Shown piece by piece: positions 1 through 6,552 of a stretch of 6,561 bases of DNA. The stretch's first letter is position 1; each line of letters opens with the position of its first letter. The DNA is from Ruminococcus sp. (GTDB taxonomy: Bacteria > Bacillota > Clostridia > Oscillospirales > Ruminococcaceae). The notes below the pieces were generated by a model. It was not told where the DNA came from. It saw only the letters and a program-made list of their open reading frames with translations, and ran no database searches. A program made the translations under genes and the position numbers. The stretch is taken from the NCBI GenBank assembly GCA_003446315.1, contig DMBA01000174.1, forward strand, positions 1 through 6,561. The letters are read 5' to 3'.

Positions 1-45
1 CCGCCGTGACAGGGCGGCATTCTAAACCAACTGAACTACCAGACC
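1..45 (-). tRNA. tRNA-Asp (anticodon GTC), 3' part cut by the window edge
   Basis: Read on the minus strand from 45 downwards, the sequence gives a 7-nt acceptor strand, a D arm and a complete anticodon arm. The stem CCGCC/GGCGG closes the loop CTGTCAC, so the anticodon is GTC and the tRNA carries aspartate. The D loop has one T more than the common version of this tRNA, which is within the normal variation of that loop. The variable loop, T arm and 3' acceptor strand lie outside the window. It starts only 3 bp after the CCA end of the upstream initiator tRNA, so both are almost certainly processed from one transcript made from the promoter at 137-165. Confidence 0.93.
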
Positions 46-48
46 AAA

Positions 49-125
<77 letters not shown>

Positions 126-136
126 GGAACAAATGT

Positions 137-165
137 ATTATACCACAAACGGCGAAGAAAGTCAA
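137..165 (-). promoter_or_regulatory. sigma-A promoter for the tRNA-fMet/tRNA-Asp pair
   Basis: On the minus strand the -35 box TTGACT (165-160) and the perfect -10 box TATAAT (142-137) are 17 bp apart. A TGG just before the -10 makes it an extended -10. The expected start is near position 130, about 5 nt before the tRNA 5' end at 125, which is typical of tRNA promoters. It points away from the recombinase gene. Confidence 0.88.
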
Positions 166-195
166 GCAAAAAACGCAAAAACAGCAGAAGTGATA

Positions 196-207
196 AAATA
201 GGATATG
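196..207 (+). repeat. left copy of a 12-bp direct repeat flanking the recombinase gene
   Basis: AAATAGGATATG occurs here and again at 1548-1559, on either side of the recombinase gene. Weaker similarity extends a few bases upstream if a small gap is allowed. The two copies could be the cross-over-flanking sequences left by insertion of a recombinase-only cassette. They could also be chance: in AT-rich DNA about one 12-bp match is expected in a window this size, so only the placement makes it notable. This copy also contains the AGGA that could serve a TTG start at 214. Confidence 0.35.
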
Positions 208-267
208 TAAAGTTTGAAATACATATTCATCTCGCATGAATATCATAAGAAAGCGGGTGCAAGGAAC

Positions 268-1458
268 ATGAGTCAACCGGAAAAAGCTGCGATATATTTG
301 CGATTATCGAAAGAAGACAGGGAACAAAAAACGGAGTCATGCAGTATTGCATCACAGAGACACATCCTGATGCAATATGCAGAGAACGAGAAAATTAACG
401 TATGTGCTGAATTTTTAGATGATGGGGAATCTGGCACAAAGTGGGAAAGAAGCGGCTTGCAGAGCATGTTGTCTGCGATTGAGGAAGGATTTATTACAAC
501 AATTCTGGTGAAAGATCTATCAAGGCTGAGCCGTGATTATATCCGGACCGGGATTTTGCTGGAGCAGTGGTTTCCGGAGCATCATGTTCGATTTATTGCA
601 GTTGATGATGGGATAGACAGCAAAAAAACGGGATTTGTGGATCATTTTTCGCCTTTGCGTGCGGTTATGGATGACTGGTATGCACGGGATATATCGCAGA
701 AAGTGCGGGCGGCAATTCATGCACGCCAGAAAGCAGGATACTGTACAGCGGCGATTTTACCGTATGGATATGACAAAAAGCAGACAGAAATCGGGATTTC
801 TGAGGAAAAGGCGATCATTGTACGCAAAATCTATCATTTATACCAAAAAGGGGTGAGCTGTCAGAAAATCGCTGAAAAATTGAATAAAAACCAAATTTCA
901 TCTCCGCGCAATGCAGCAGGGGGCTGGTCAGATCAGACAGTCCGTCATATTCTGAAAAATCCGGCATATACAGGGCATTTGCAGCTGCATAAAACGCAGA
1001 AACTGAGCTATAAATCCACAAAAAAGCAGATTCTTTCGCAGAATGAAGGAGTTCTGTTTCAAGTGCCGGCAATTATTCCGGTCAGTCAGTTCCGGACGGT
1101 ACAGGATTTGTTAAAGAAAAACGGACATACCGCAGGAAGCAAACACTGGTTATCCGGAAAAGTGGAATGCGGGTTATGCGGATGCAGGATGATCGTAACG
1201 GGAAGCGGGTACAAACAGCGCATGATCTGCGGGGGACGGCGGCGAAAAAACGGCTGCGGAAACGCTTCTGTACTTGTCCATACAGTCATGGAACAAATTG
1301 CGGAAGCGTTGATGCACAGCGGCATACAGGCAGATCTATCCATCTTAAAGCGCATCGTGGAACGCATCACAGTTTCACCGGAACAGATCACAGTATTTTT
1401 ATCCTGTCAAAAACCGCATACTGACGAGCAGGTGTATTCCTTTGGCTCCGGATCATAA
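268..1458 (+). CDS. serine recombinase of the large (resolvase plus Recombinase domain) family, compact form
   Basis: Predicted site-specific DNA recombinase of 396 residues that breaks and rejoins DNA through a serine nucleophile. The catalytic domain covers about residues 6-140. S14 in YLRLS is the expected nucleophile, and the DLSRLSRD block (83-90) supplies the conserved arginines R86 and R89. The Recombinase DNA-binding domain follows (about 140-245), with the PYGY signature at 165-168 and NPAYTG at 231-236. A zinc ribbon uses C301, C304, C321 and C330. The C-terminus ends in a short helix and strand. The long coiled-coil insertion of typical 450-550 residue family members appears to be missing. 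ATG 268 was chosen because the protein then begins about 14 residues before the nucleophile, as is usual; its AAGGA lies only 2 nt away. A TTG start at 214 with AGGA 10 nt upstream would add 18 residues unlike the family. No other mobile-element genes are visible, so it is either a solitary recombinase or the remnant of an integrated element next to tRNA genes. Confidence 0.9.
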   Translation: MSQPEKAAIYLRLSKEDREQKTESCSIASQRHILMQYAENEKINVCAEFLDDGESGTKWERSGLQSMLSAIEEGFITTILVKDLSRLSRDYIRTGILLEQWFPEHHVRFIAVDDGIDSKKTGFVDHFSPLRAVMDDWYARDISQKVRAAIHARQKAGYCTAAILPYGYDKKQTEIGISEEKAIIVRKIYHLYQKGVSCQKIAEKLNKNQISSPRNAAGGWSDQTVRHILKNPAYTGHLQLHKTQKLSYKSTKKQILSQNEGVLFQVPAIIPVSQFRTVQDLLKKNGHTAGSKHWLSGKVECGLCGCRMIVTGSGYKQRMICGGRRRKNGCGNASVLVHTVMEQIAEALMHSGIQADLSILKRIVERITVSPEQITVFLSCQKPHTDEQVYSFGSGS

Positions 1459-1518
1459 CGGCGCATAGCGATATACTGGGGGCTTACGGTAAAATGTGGA
1501 AAATTAGAGGTCAAACCA

Positions 1519-1547
1519 TTGCATTTTTTCTTTTGATATGGTATAAT
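1519..1547 (+). promoter_or_regulatory. sigma-A promoter for the rlmB operon
   Basis: The -35 box TTGCAT (1519-1524) and perfect -10 box TATAAT (1542-1547) are separated by 17 bp, and TGG directly before the -10 makes it an extended -10. Transcription should start near 1554. That leaves about 33 nt of leader before ATG 1587 and puts the in-frame ATG at 1557 at the very 5' end of the message, which argues against it as the start. No hairpin terminator is visible between the recombinase stop (1458) and this promoter, so some read-through from the recombinase gene is possible. Confidence 0.87.
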
Positions 1548-1559
1548 AAATAGGATATG
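1548..1559 (+). repeat. right copy of the 12-bp direct repeat flanking the recombinase gene
   Basis: Exact copy of AAATAGGATATG at 196-207. It abuts the -10 box of the rlmB promoter and covers the expected transcription start, so it may simply be an initially transcribed sequence that resembles the other copy by chance. Confidence 0.35.
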
Positions 1560-1568
1560 AACTTTCAC

Positions 1569-1584
1569 AGGAGAGGACAAAGGA
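1569..1584 (+). promoter_or_regulatory. ribosome binding site deciding the rlmB start
   Basis: The purine-rich stretch contains AGAGGA (1572-1577), 9 nt before ATG 1587, and a second AAAGGA (1579-1584) right against the start. The ATG at 1557 lies before these sites, almost on the transcription start, so 1587 is the better start codon. Confidence 0.75.
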
Positions 1585-1586
1585 AA

Positions 1587-2339
1587 ATGAAAGAAAAGAA
1601 CACAATACAAGAGCAGGAATCGCTCATTTATGGCAGAAATGCTGTTTTGGAAGCATTGAAATCCGATACACCGCTGAATCATATTCTTGTAACGGGCATG
1701 AACGGCAGTCTTGGTGAGATTTGCCGGGAAGCAAAGAAACGCGGCATTGTTATCAAACAGGTTGACAGCCGGAAACTGGATCAGATGACAGGCAACGGCA
1801 ATCATCAGGGTGTCTGCGCGGAAGGTGCATGTGCCGGTTATGTTTCGGTATCGGAATTACTGGAGATCAGCGAAAAGAAGGGTGAAAACCCGTTCCTGAT
1901 TCTTTGTGACGGCATTGAAGATCCGCACAATCTCGGTGCGATCCTTCGAACCGCAGAGGCAGCAGGTGCACACGGTGTGATTCTGCCGAAGCGGCGGAGT
2001 GCATCTCTGACGCAGACCGTATATAAAACATCTGCCGGTGCAGCGAGCTGGATCCCGGTAGCGCGTGTCAGCAATCTTGCAACAGAAATGATCGCACTGA
2101 AAAAGAAAGGCATCTGGTTTTATGGCGCTGATATGGAAGGCAATGCTGCTTTTCAGACTGACCTGAAAGGTGCGGTCGGACTTGTGATCGGATCGGAAGG
2201 ATTCGGATTGAGCGCACCGGTGCGTGCACAATGTGATGCCATGATCTCACTTCCGATGTTCGGAAAAGTGAACTCGCTGAATGCTTCTGTAGCAGCAGGA
2301 ATCCTGATGTATGAAGCAGTGCGGCAGCGTCAGGCTTAA
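1587..2339 (+). CDS. rlmB: 23S rRNA 2'-O-ribose methyltransferase RlmB (SpoU/TrmH family)
   Basis: SAM-dependent enzyme of the knotted SPOUT fold. RlmB methylates the 2'-O of a guanosine in the peptidyl-transferase loop of 23S rRNA (Gm2251 in E. coli numbering) and acts as a dimer in the cytosol. The 250-residue product has the usual family length. An N-terminal RNA-binding domain begins with IYGRNAVLEAL (about residues 14-24). All three SpoU motifs are present: motif 1 DPHNLGAILRTAEAAG (112-127, with the catalytic-type Asn and Arg), motif 2 GLVIGSEGFGLS (198-209) and motif 3 ISLPMFGKVNSLNASVAAG (220-238). The start at 1587 is supported by the promoter position and the Shine-Dalgarno site; an upstream in-frame ATG at 1557 would add 10 residues. 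It is first in a three-gene operon, 25 bp before the next gene. In many Firmicutes rlmB sits in a cysS-mrnC-rlmB-yacP block; that block is not seen here. TrmH-type tRNA methyltransferases are related, but the N-terminal domain favours RlmB. Confidence 0.93.
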   Translation: MKEKNTIQEQESLIYGRNAVLEALKSDTPLNHILVTGMNGSLGEICREAKKRGIVIKQVDSRKLDQMTGNGNHQGVCAEGACAGYVSVSELLEISEKKGENPFLILCDGIEDPHNLGAILRTAEAAGAHGVILPKRRSASLTQTVYKTSAGAASWIPVARVSNLATEMIALKKKGIWFYGADMEGNAAFQTDLKGAVGLVIGSEGFGLSAPVRAQCDAMISLPMFGKVNSLNASVAAGILMYEAVRQRQA

Positions 2340-2349
2340 TTCACAAAAG

Positions 2350-2355
2350 AAAGGA
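2350..2355 (+). promoter_or_regulatory. ribosome binding site deciding the start of the membrane protein
   Basis: AAAGGA lies 9 nt before ATG 2365 and just after the rlmB stop codon. A longer in-frame reading from ATG 2311 would overlap the end of rlmB and has no such site, so 2365 is the preferred start. Confidence 0.8.
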
Positions 2356-2364
2356 TGCAGAAAT

Positions 2365-4878
2365 ATGTCGTCCAAACGCCATAAAAATAAAAAAGAGCAT
2401 GCAGAAGCCATCCAGCCGACTGAGCAGCAAAATACAGAAGCCGCGCATGCAGATTCCGCAGATACCGAAGCGATAAAAACAGAACAGCAGGCATCTGAAG
2501 CGGAAAAGAAGGCAGAATCAGAAAAAAAACCGGATACGGAGCCGAATGCGGAGCAATTATCCCCGAAACCTGCTGCGTCAGACAGCACAAAACGCCGCAA
2601 AGATCCCGTTCGGACTGTCACACCTGCCGATATCAAAAAACCGCAGGTATCCTTCATGAATTCCATTGCCAATGTGGAAGCGGAAACCCTTATGAAGCGC
2701 TCATCCGGTGCCACTTCACAGGCATATGACCATGCGGTGATCGTCAGTGATGCGGATGAACCGGAATACAGACCGAAGATCCGCAGAATGAATGATTCCA
2801 CCCGTGCAAGAGAATTGCGCCGGAGACAGTCATCCGGAGACAGTATGCCTTATGAGAAGGTGACACCGGTCTCCGTGCCGAAGACGCTGCCGGCATCCAA
2901 ACTCCGGAAGCGGAAGGAACAGCCGCTGACTCCCGAGGAACTCGAACGGATTCCGGATAATCTCAAAGCACATCCGATGGATCAGACACCGGAGATCCAT
3001 TATATCAGTCAGGCGGAACATACGCAGATCAATTTGTCATCTGCCAATCAGGATCCCCGCAGTGAGATCGACATTGATGTGCGCTATCAGGATGAACGGC
3101 GCGAACGAACTGATCTGCCGGTATCTGCAAAAGAGTATACCCGCAATGAAGATAAAGAAGCGATTCTGAATGATTTGCTGGAGCTGAAAACCAGCGTGAC
3201 AATGCGCATGCTGATTCTGGGGCTTTTGGCATTATGCAGTGCGTTGTATACCTTTTTGGACTGGCTGCCGGCATTCCCGATGCCCGGATTCCTGTCCAGT
3301 GCGGAATCGCCGGTCGCATTTCTTGCGATTCAACTGATGCTTGGGCTTTCTGCATTGCCGTTCAGCGGAAGTCTGCTGAAAAACGGTTATCTGAAGCTGC
3401 TGCAATTCCGTGCAGACTGCGATTCCCTTGCAGCAATGTCAATGATGTCTGCGGAAATCGCAGCATTTCTGATTATTCCCAGCCCGAATATGCTGCGCAG
3501 CGGTGCGGTTTCCGTTTATATTTCAGTCGGTTTGCTTTCGCTGTTTATCAATGCGATCGGAAAAAAACTGATTGTCGATCGGGCAATGCGGAATTTTGCA
3601 TGCTTATCAGACGGCAATCCGAAGTTCGGTGTCCATTATGTTGAGGATGAACACCGTGCGGAGAATCTGACCAGAGGAACGACCGGTGATTTCCCGATCA
3701 TTGCAGCGATGCAGTCAGTGGAACAGCCGGAAGATTTCCTGAAATATACGTTTTCTACGGATATCGCAGATAAGTTCTGCTCTGCGGCAGTCCCGATCAT
3801 CATGCTGATTGCCATTATCTTCTCGGTCGTGATCTCCATGATGCGTGCAGATCATCTGGAAAGTGCTGTCTGCTACGGAACATCCGTATTTGCGCTTTGT
3901 TTCTCTGCCTGTGCATGCACGGCGATCACATTGATCTCCAATCTGCCGATGGCATCCGGAACGAAGGATTATGTCCGGAACGGCGGTCTGCTGCTGGGCT
4001 ATCAGAGCGTGGACGATTTTTATGACATCAATACGGTTATGCTGGATGCGGCACAGCTTTTCCCGCGCGGTACCACCAAGCTGGAATCCATTCAGGTGAT
4101 GGGCGAGAGCCGGATCGAAGAAGCATTGCAGTATGCGGCGAGCCTGACAAAGCATGCAGGCAGTATCCTGAAAGATCTGTTTGCAAATGCCATTCTGACG
4201 GAAGAGCAGATGCTGCTTCCGGTCGAAAATTATAATTATGACGAGAGCAAAGGCATCAGCGGATGGATCCGGAATAAGCGTGTTCTGCTCGGTACCCGTG
4301 ATATGATGATTGAACATAGTGTCGAGGGGCTGCCGCCGATCCAAAAAGTCAAAGCGCTCATCAAAAACGGCGCAGAACCGTTATATTTGTCTGTATCCGG
4401 CAGCATTTCGGCATTGTTTATCGTGCGGCTGGAAGCAGGAAAGAATGTCCGCCGCTGGCTGCATGAACTGGAGAAAGAGAATCTCTTTTTGCTGGTGCGC
4501 AGCAATGATGCGCTGCTTTCACAGCGACGGATCGCAAAAATGTTTGGCATGCGGGAAGAGCATCTCAAAGTGCTTCCTGTTCGGCTGGAACCGGATTTTG
4601 CAGAGGAAACTGCGCCTGTGGTTCAGGCAAAGCCTTCCATGCTCTGTGCCGGAAGACTTGCCGGATTTGTGCAAACACTGATCGGTGCAAAACGCATTCG
4701 TTCCACTGCCGTTATGGGCATGGTGATTCAGGCAGTCACGGCTTGCCTTGGATTGCTGTTCGTTGTCATTTTTGTATTGCTTGGCGCAGGGAATAATCTT
4801 TGCGGTGCGATCCTGCTGATCTATCATGTGATCTGCTCGATCATCACGATCATGTCCATTCGTATGAAAGATACCTGA
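2365..4878 (+). CDS. P1B-type ATPase-like membrane protein, probably catalytically dead (pseudo-P-type ATPase)
   Basis: The product has 837 residues. Residues 1 to about 270 are a charged, low-complexity cytosolic extension (Glu/Ala/Gln/Lys rich at first) with no CxxC metal-binding domain. Eight likely membrane helices follow at about 278-298, 315-338, 354-371, 380-398, 472-493, 504-529, 783-805 and 810-832. A 73-residue loop follows helix 4 and a 250-residue domain follows helix 6, which is the P1B-ATPase plan. Local matches are clear: IADKFCSAAVP (467-477) resembles the family stretch entering helix 5, RNGGLLLG the stretch after the metal-site helix, and DAAQLFPRG (561-569) aligns without gaps to DKTGTLTEG. 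The catalytic motifs are lost. CPC is NLP (526-528), KTGT after D561 is AAQL, HP is HA (597-598), TGDN is SNDA (713-716), TGES is not found (a TGD at 440-442 may be a trace) and the GDGxND segment is absent. ATP-driven transport is therefore unlikely; a scaffold or sensor role is possible. The reading frame is intact and long, so this looks like a maintained protein rather than a decayed gene. The gene is 25 bp after rlmB and 17 bp before the peptidase gene. Confidence 0.75.
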   Translation: MSSKRHKNKKEHAEAIQPTEQQNTEAAHADSADTEAIKTEQQASEAEKKAESEKKPDTEPNAEQLSPKPAASDSTKRRKDPVRTVTPADIKKPQVSFMNSIANVEAETLMKRSSGATSQAYDHAVIVSDADEPEYRPKIRRMNDSTRARELRRRQSSGDSMPYEKVTPVSVPKTLPASKLRKRKEQPLTPEELERIPDNLKAHPMDQTPEIHYISQAEHTQINLSSANQDPRSEIDIDVRYQDERRERTDLPVSAKEYTRNEDKEAILNDLLELKTSVTMRMLILGLLALCSALYTFLDWLPAFPMPGFLSSAESPVAFLAIQLMLGLSALPFSGSLLKNGYLKLLQFRADCDSLAAMSMMSAEIAAFLIIPSPNMLRSGAVSVYISVGLLSLFINAIGKKLIVDRAMRNFACLSDGNPKFGVHYVEDEHRAENLTRGTTGDFPIIAAMQSVEQPEDFLKYTFSTDIADKFCSAAVPIIMLIAIIFSVVISMMRADHLESAVCYGTSVFALCFSACACTAITLISNLPMASGTKDYVRNGGLLLGYQSVDDFYDINTVMLDAAQLFPRGTTKLESIQVMGESRIEEALQYAASLTKHAGSILKDLFANAILTEEQMLLPVENYNYDESKGISGWIRNKRVLLGTRDMMIEHSVEGLPPIQKVKALIKNGAEPLYLSVSGSISALFIVRLEAGKNVRRWLHELEKENLFLLVRSNDALLSQRRIAKMFGMREEHLKVLPVRLEPDFAEETAPVVQAKPSMLCAGRLAGFVQTLIGAKRIRSTAVMGMVIQAVTACLGLLFVVIFVLLGAGNNLCGAILLIYHVICSIITIMSIRMKDT

Positions 4879-4882
4879 TCCG

Positions 4883-4889
4883 AAAGGAG
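4883..4889 (+). promoter_or_regulatory. ribosome binding site of the lipoprotein peptidase
   Basis: AAAGGAG lies 6 nt before ATG 4896, in the 17-bp gap after the previous stop. It selects this start, which is also the one that opens a signal peptide. The in-frame ATG at 4800 lies inside the previous gene and would bury the signal peptide behind a charged leader. Confidence 0.88.
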
Positions 4890-4895
4890 CCTTTC

Positions 4896-6512
4896 ATGAA
4901 CGGTAAGTGTGTGTTGCCGATGCTTGCGGCATTTGTGATCTCCGTCAGTCTGCCGGGATGTGATGCGCGTGACTGGTTTGCGCAGAAGGATGCAAACAGT
5001 CAGACAGAAGGCGAATCGGTTCCGCAGTTTGAAGTGGCGGCAGTGAAAGAGCTGGTCGTCACTTGGCAAAATGACTGGAACATCCCGGATCGGGAAGATG
5101 AGGCACAGGAAACACTGGATGCCTTGCTCAACGCAGTGGATGCGTCTTATGCGATGTATGCGCGTGCAGAATTGGCATATTATGCGGACTGGGAGAACAC
5201 AGAACGCTTTTCGGAAAAGAATCAGGCATATGAGAACTATCGAACCGTTGAAGAAATGGCATCATGGGCGATTGAAAACAGCAGTAAAAAGTCGGAATAT
5301 CCGGATGTGTTTTCGCCCTATACCGACCCGGACAATACCAATTATTATTTATACAACACATTAAACAAAGTCGTAACGAATGCAAAAACAGATGCAGCCG
5401 AATCAACAGATTTGCTGAATACCTATTATGATAAAGCGTTCGATAAAGACCTTGATCCGGACAAAACCAATCAGGCATGTGCAAAGCTGTATCTCCGGAC
5501 GCTGGAAGAATATGATACAGAGCAGTATTTATATGATCTGTACGCACGGGATTATACCGTTGAACAGGCATCCGGACTGTATCAGGCGGTCAAAGAACAA
5601 CTTGTGCCGCTGTATCAGGAGATGTATGACTGGCTGACCGATGACAACAATTCGAACCGGGAGAGCAGTTCCGCACGCAAAGTGGATGCTTATGCACTGC
5701 TGAAAGAATATGCACCGCAGCTTTCTGCACCCATCGCAGAATCCGCAGAAAAGCTGTTTGCTGAGGATTTATATGTTGCGGCAAAAGGGGCACATTGCTA
5801 TGACGGCAGTTATACGGTGCTGCTTCCGAATGAAAACAATGCTCTGATGTACACCTATTTGTCCGGTGATTTTTACGATCTTGTGACTGTTTCGCATGAG
5901 TTCGGGCATTTTCATTCAGACTGGCGTGACAGCACACCGATCTTTATGCAGGAAAACTGCATGGATCTGGCAGAAGTGCAGTCGCAATGCATGGAGATGC
6001 TGTTTACGTCTTTTTACGATGAGATCTTCGAGGAAGATGCAGATTATCTGGAATTAACAGAGATCTATAATATTCTGGATTCTGTGATATCCGGCTTGGC
6101 GATCGGTGAATTTGAGTATGAGGTCATGCAGCAGCTTGATACGATCACTCCGGATGCGGTTCTGGCATTATACCGGCAGATCGCAGACGAATGCGGCTTG
6201 ACCGTTCAGCTATACCAGATCACGCACTTATTTGAGCAGCCGGGTTATTATATCAGCTACGGCATTTCGGCACTTCCGGCACTGGATTATTATACGATCC
6301 TGCAAGAAGATGAACAAAAGGCGCGTGCGCTGTATGACCAGATCAGCAGTTTATCGAGTGTTTCGGGCGAATATCGTTTTTGCAGTGCGATGCAGGCATG
6401 CGGCATGCGGGATTATTTTGCCGCGCATGCTTTGGATGAGATCGTTTCAAAGCTGGAAGAACGATTTGCAGCGTTGTCCCGCGGTGAGGCGGCGGAACAG
6501 GATGCCGCATAA
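4896..6512 (+). CDS. exported lipoprotein zinc metallopeptidase, M3 (oligoendopeptidase F-like) type
   Basis: The product has 538 residues. A signal peptide (1-21: short n-region with K4, hydrophobic core, lipobox LPGC) predicts lipidation of C22 and anchoring on the outer face of the cytoplasmic membrane. Pro at the -2 position of the lipobox is unusual but tolerable. A helical, acidic N-terminal half precedes the catalytic core. The zinc site is HEFGH with H334, E335 and H338, and the third ligand is E360 in DLAEVQSQ, 26 residues after H334. This is the gluzincin arrangement of peptidase family M3. Further M3-like signs are GAHC (298-301) about 35 residues before the zinc site, and a late tyrosine-rich block PGYYISYGISAL (449-460) that in relatives shapes the substrate pocket. 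The usual M3 HExGHxxH is slightly altered, with the extra His one position early (H340). Family members cut short oligopeptides and are mostly cytosolic, so a surface-anchored form suggests processing of external or signal peptides. It is the last gene of the operon, before a hairpin terminator. An exact family assignment needs a profile search. Confidence 0.82.
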   Translation: MNGKCVLPMLAAFVISVSLPGCDARDWFAQKDANSQTEGESVPQFEVAAVKELVVTWQNDWNIPDREDEAQETLDALLNAVDASYAMYARAELAYYADWENTERFSEKNQAYENYRTVEEMASWAIENSSKKSEYPDVFSPYTDPDNTNYYLYNTLNKVVTNAKTDAAESTDLLNTYYDKAFDKDLDPDKTNQACAKLYLRTLEEYDTEQYLYDLYARDYTVEQASGLYQAVKEQLVPLYQEMYDWLTDDNNSNRESSSARKVDAYALLKEYAPQLSAPIAESAEKLFAEDLYVAAKGAHCYDGSYTVLLPNENNALMYTYLSGDFYDLVTVSHEFGHFHSDWRDSTPIFMQENCMDLAEVQSQCMEMLFTSFYDEIFEEDADYLELTEIYNILDSVISGLAIGEFEYEVMQQLDTITPDAVLALYRQIADECGLTVQLYQITHLFEQPGYYISYGISALPALDYYTILQEDEQKARALYDQISSLSSVSGEYRFCSAMQACGMRDYFAAHALDEIVSKLEERFAALSRGEAAEQDAA

Positions 6513-6513
6513 G

Positions 6514-6552
6514 AAACCGGCAGATCCTTTATGTGCGGGATCTGCCGGTTTT
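6514..6552 (+). terminator. intrinsic terminator of the rlmB operon
   Basis: A perfect 14-bp inverted repeat (6514-6527 pairing with 6538-6551, AAACCGGCAGATCC arm) encloses a 10-nt loop and ends in TTTT. It begins 1 nt after the stop codon of the peptidase gene. The T tract is short and partly inside the stem, but the stem is long and GC-rich. On the minus strand the stem is followed by a T-rich stretch too, so it may work weakly in both directions. Confidence 0.88.

Noticed and set aside
3..19. Inverted repeat CCGCC...GGCGG near the left edge
   Set aside because: It is the anticodon stem of tRNA-Asp and not a terminator or operator.
214..267. TTG start at 214 adding 18 residues to the recombinase
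   Set aside because: AGGA at 200-203 makes it possible, but the extra residues do not resemble the family and ATG 268 places the catalytic serine at the usual distance from the N-terminus. Kept as an alternative only.
1511..1541. Possible hairpin near TCAAACCAT and GATATGG as a recombinase terminator
   Set aside because: The arms pair poorly, the loop is long, and the T-rich stretch is in the loop and not after the stem. The region is better explained as the rlmB promoter.
1407..1805. Minus-strand open frame of 132 codons across the rlmB promoter
   Set aside because: It spans the end of the recombinase gene, a strong plus-strand promoter and the start of rlmB, with no domain signature of its own.
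2247..2801. Minus-strand open frame of 184 codons, Ser/Ala/Phe rich
   Set aside because: It is the antisense of the low-complexity N-terminus of the membrane protein and the end of rlmB. The repetitive plus-strand codons keep this frame open; nothing in it resembles a protein domain.
3715..4344. Minus-strand open frame of 209 codons opposite the membrane protein gene
   Set aside because: It lies wholly inside the well-supported plus-strand gene, has a His/Cys/Arg-rich composition typical of antisense frames, shows no family motif, and has no convincing ribosome binding site or promoter.
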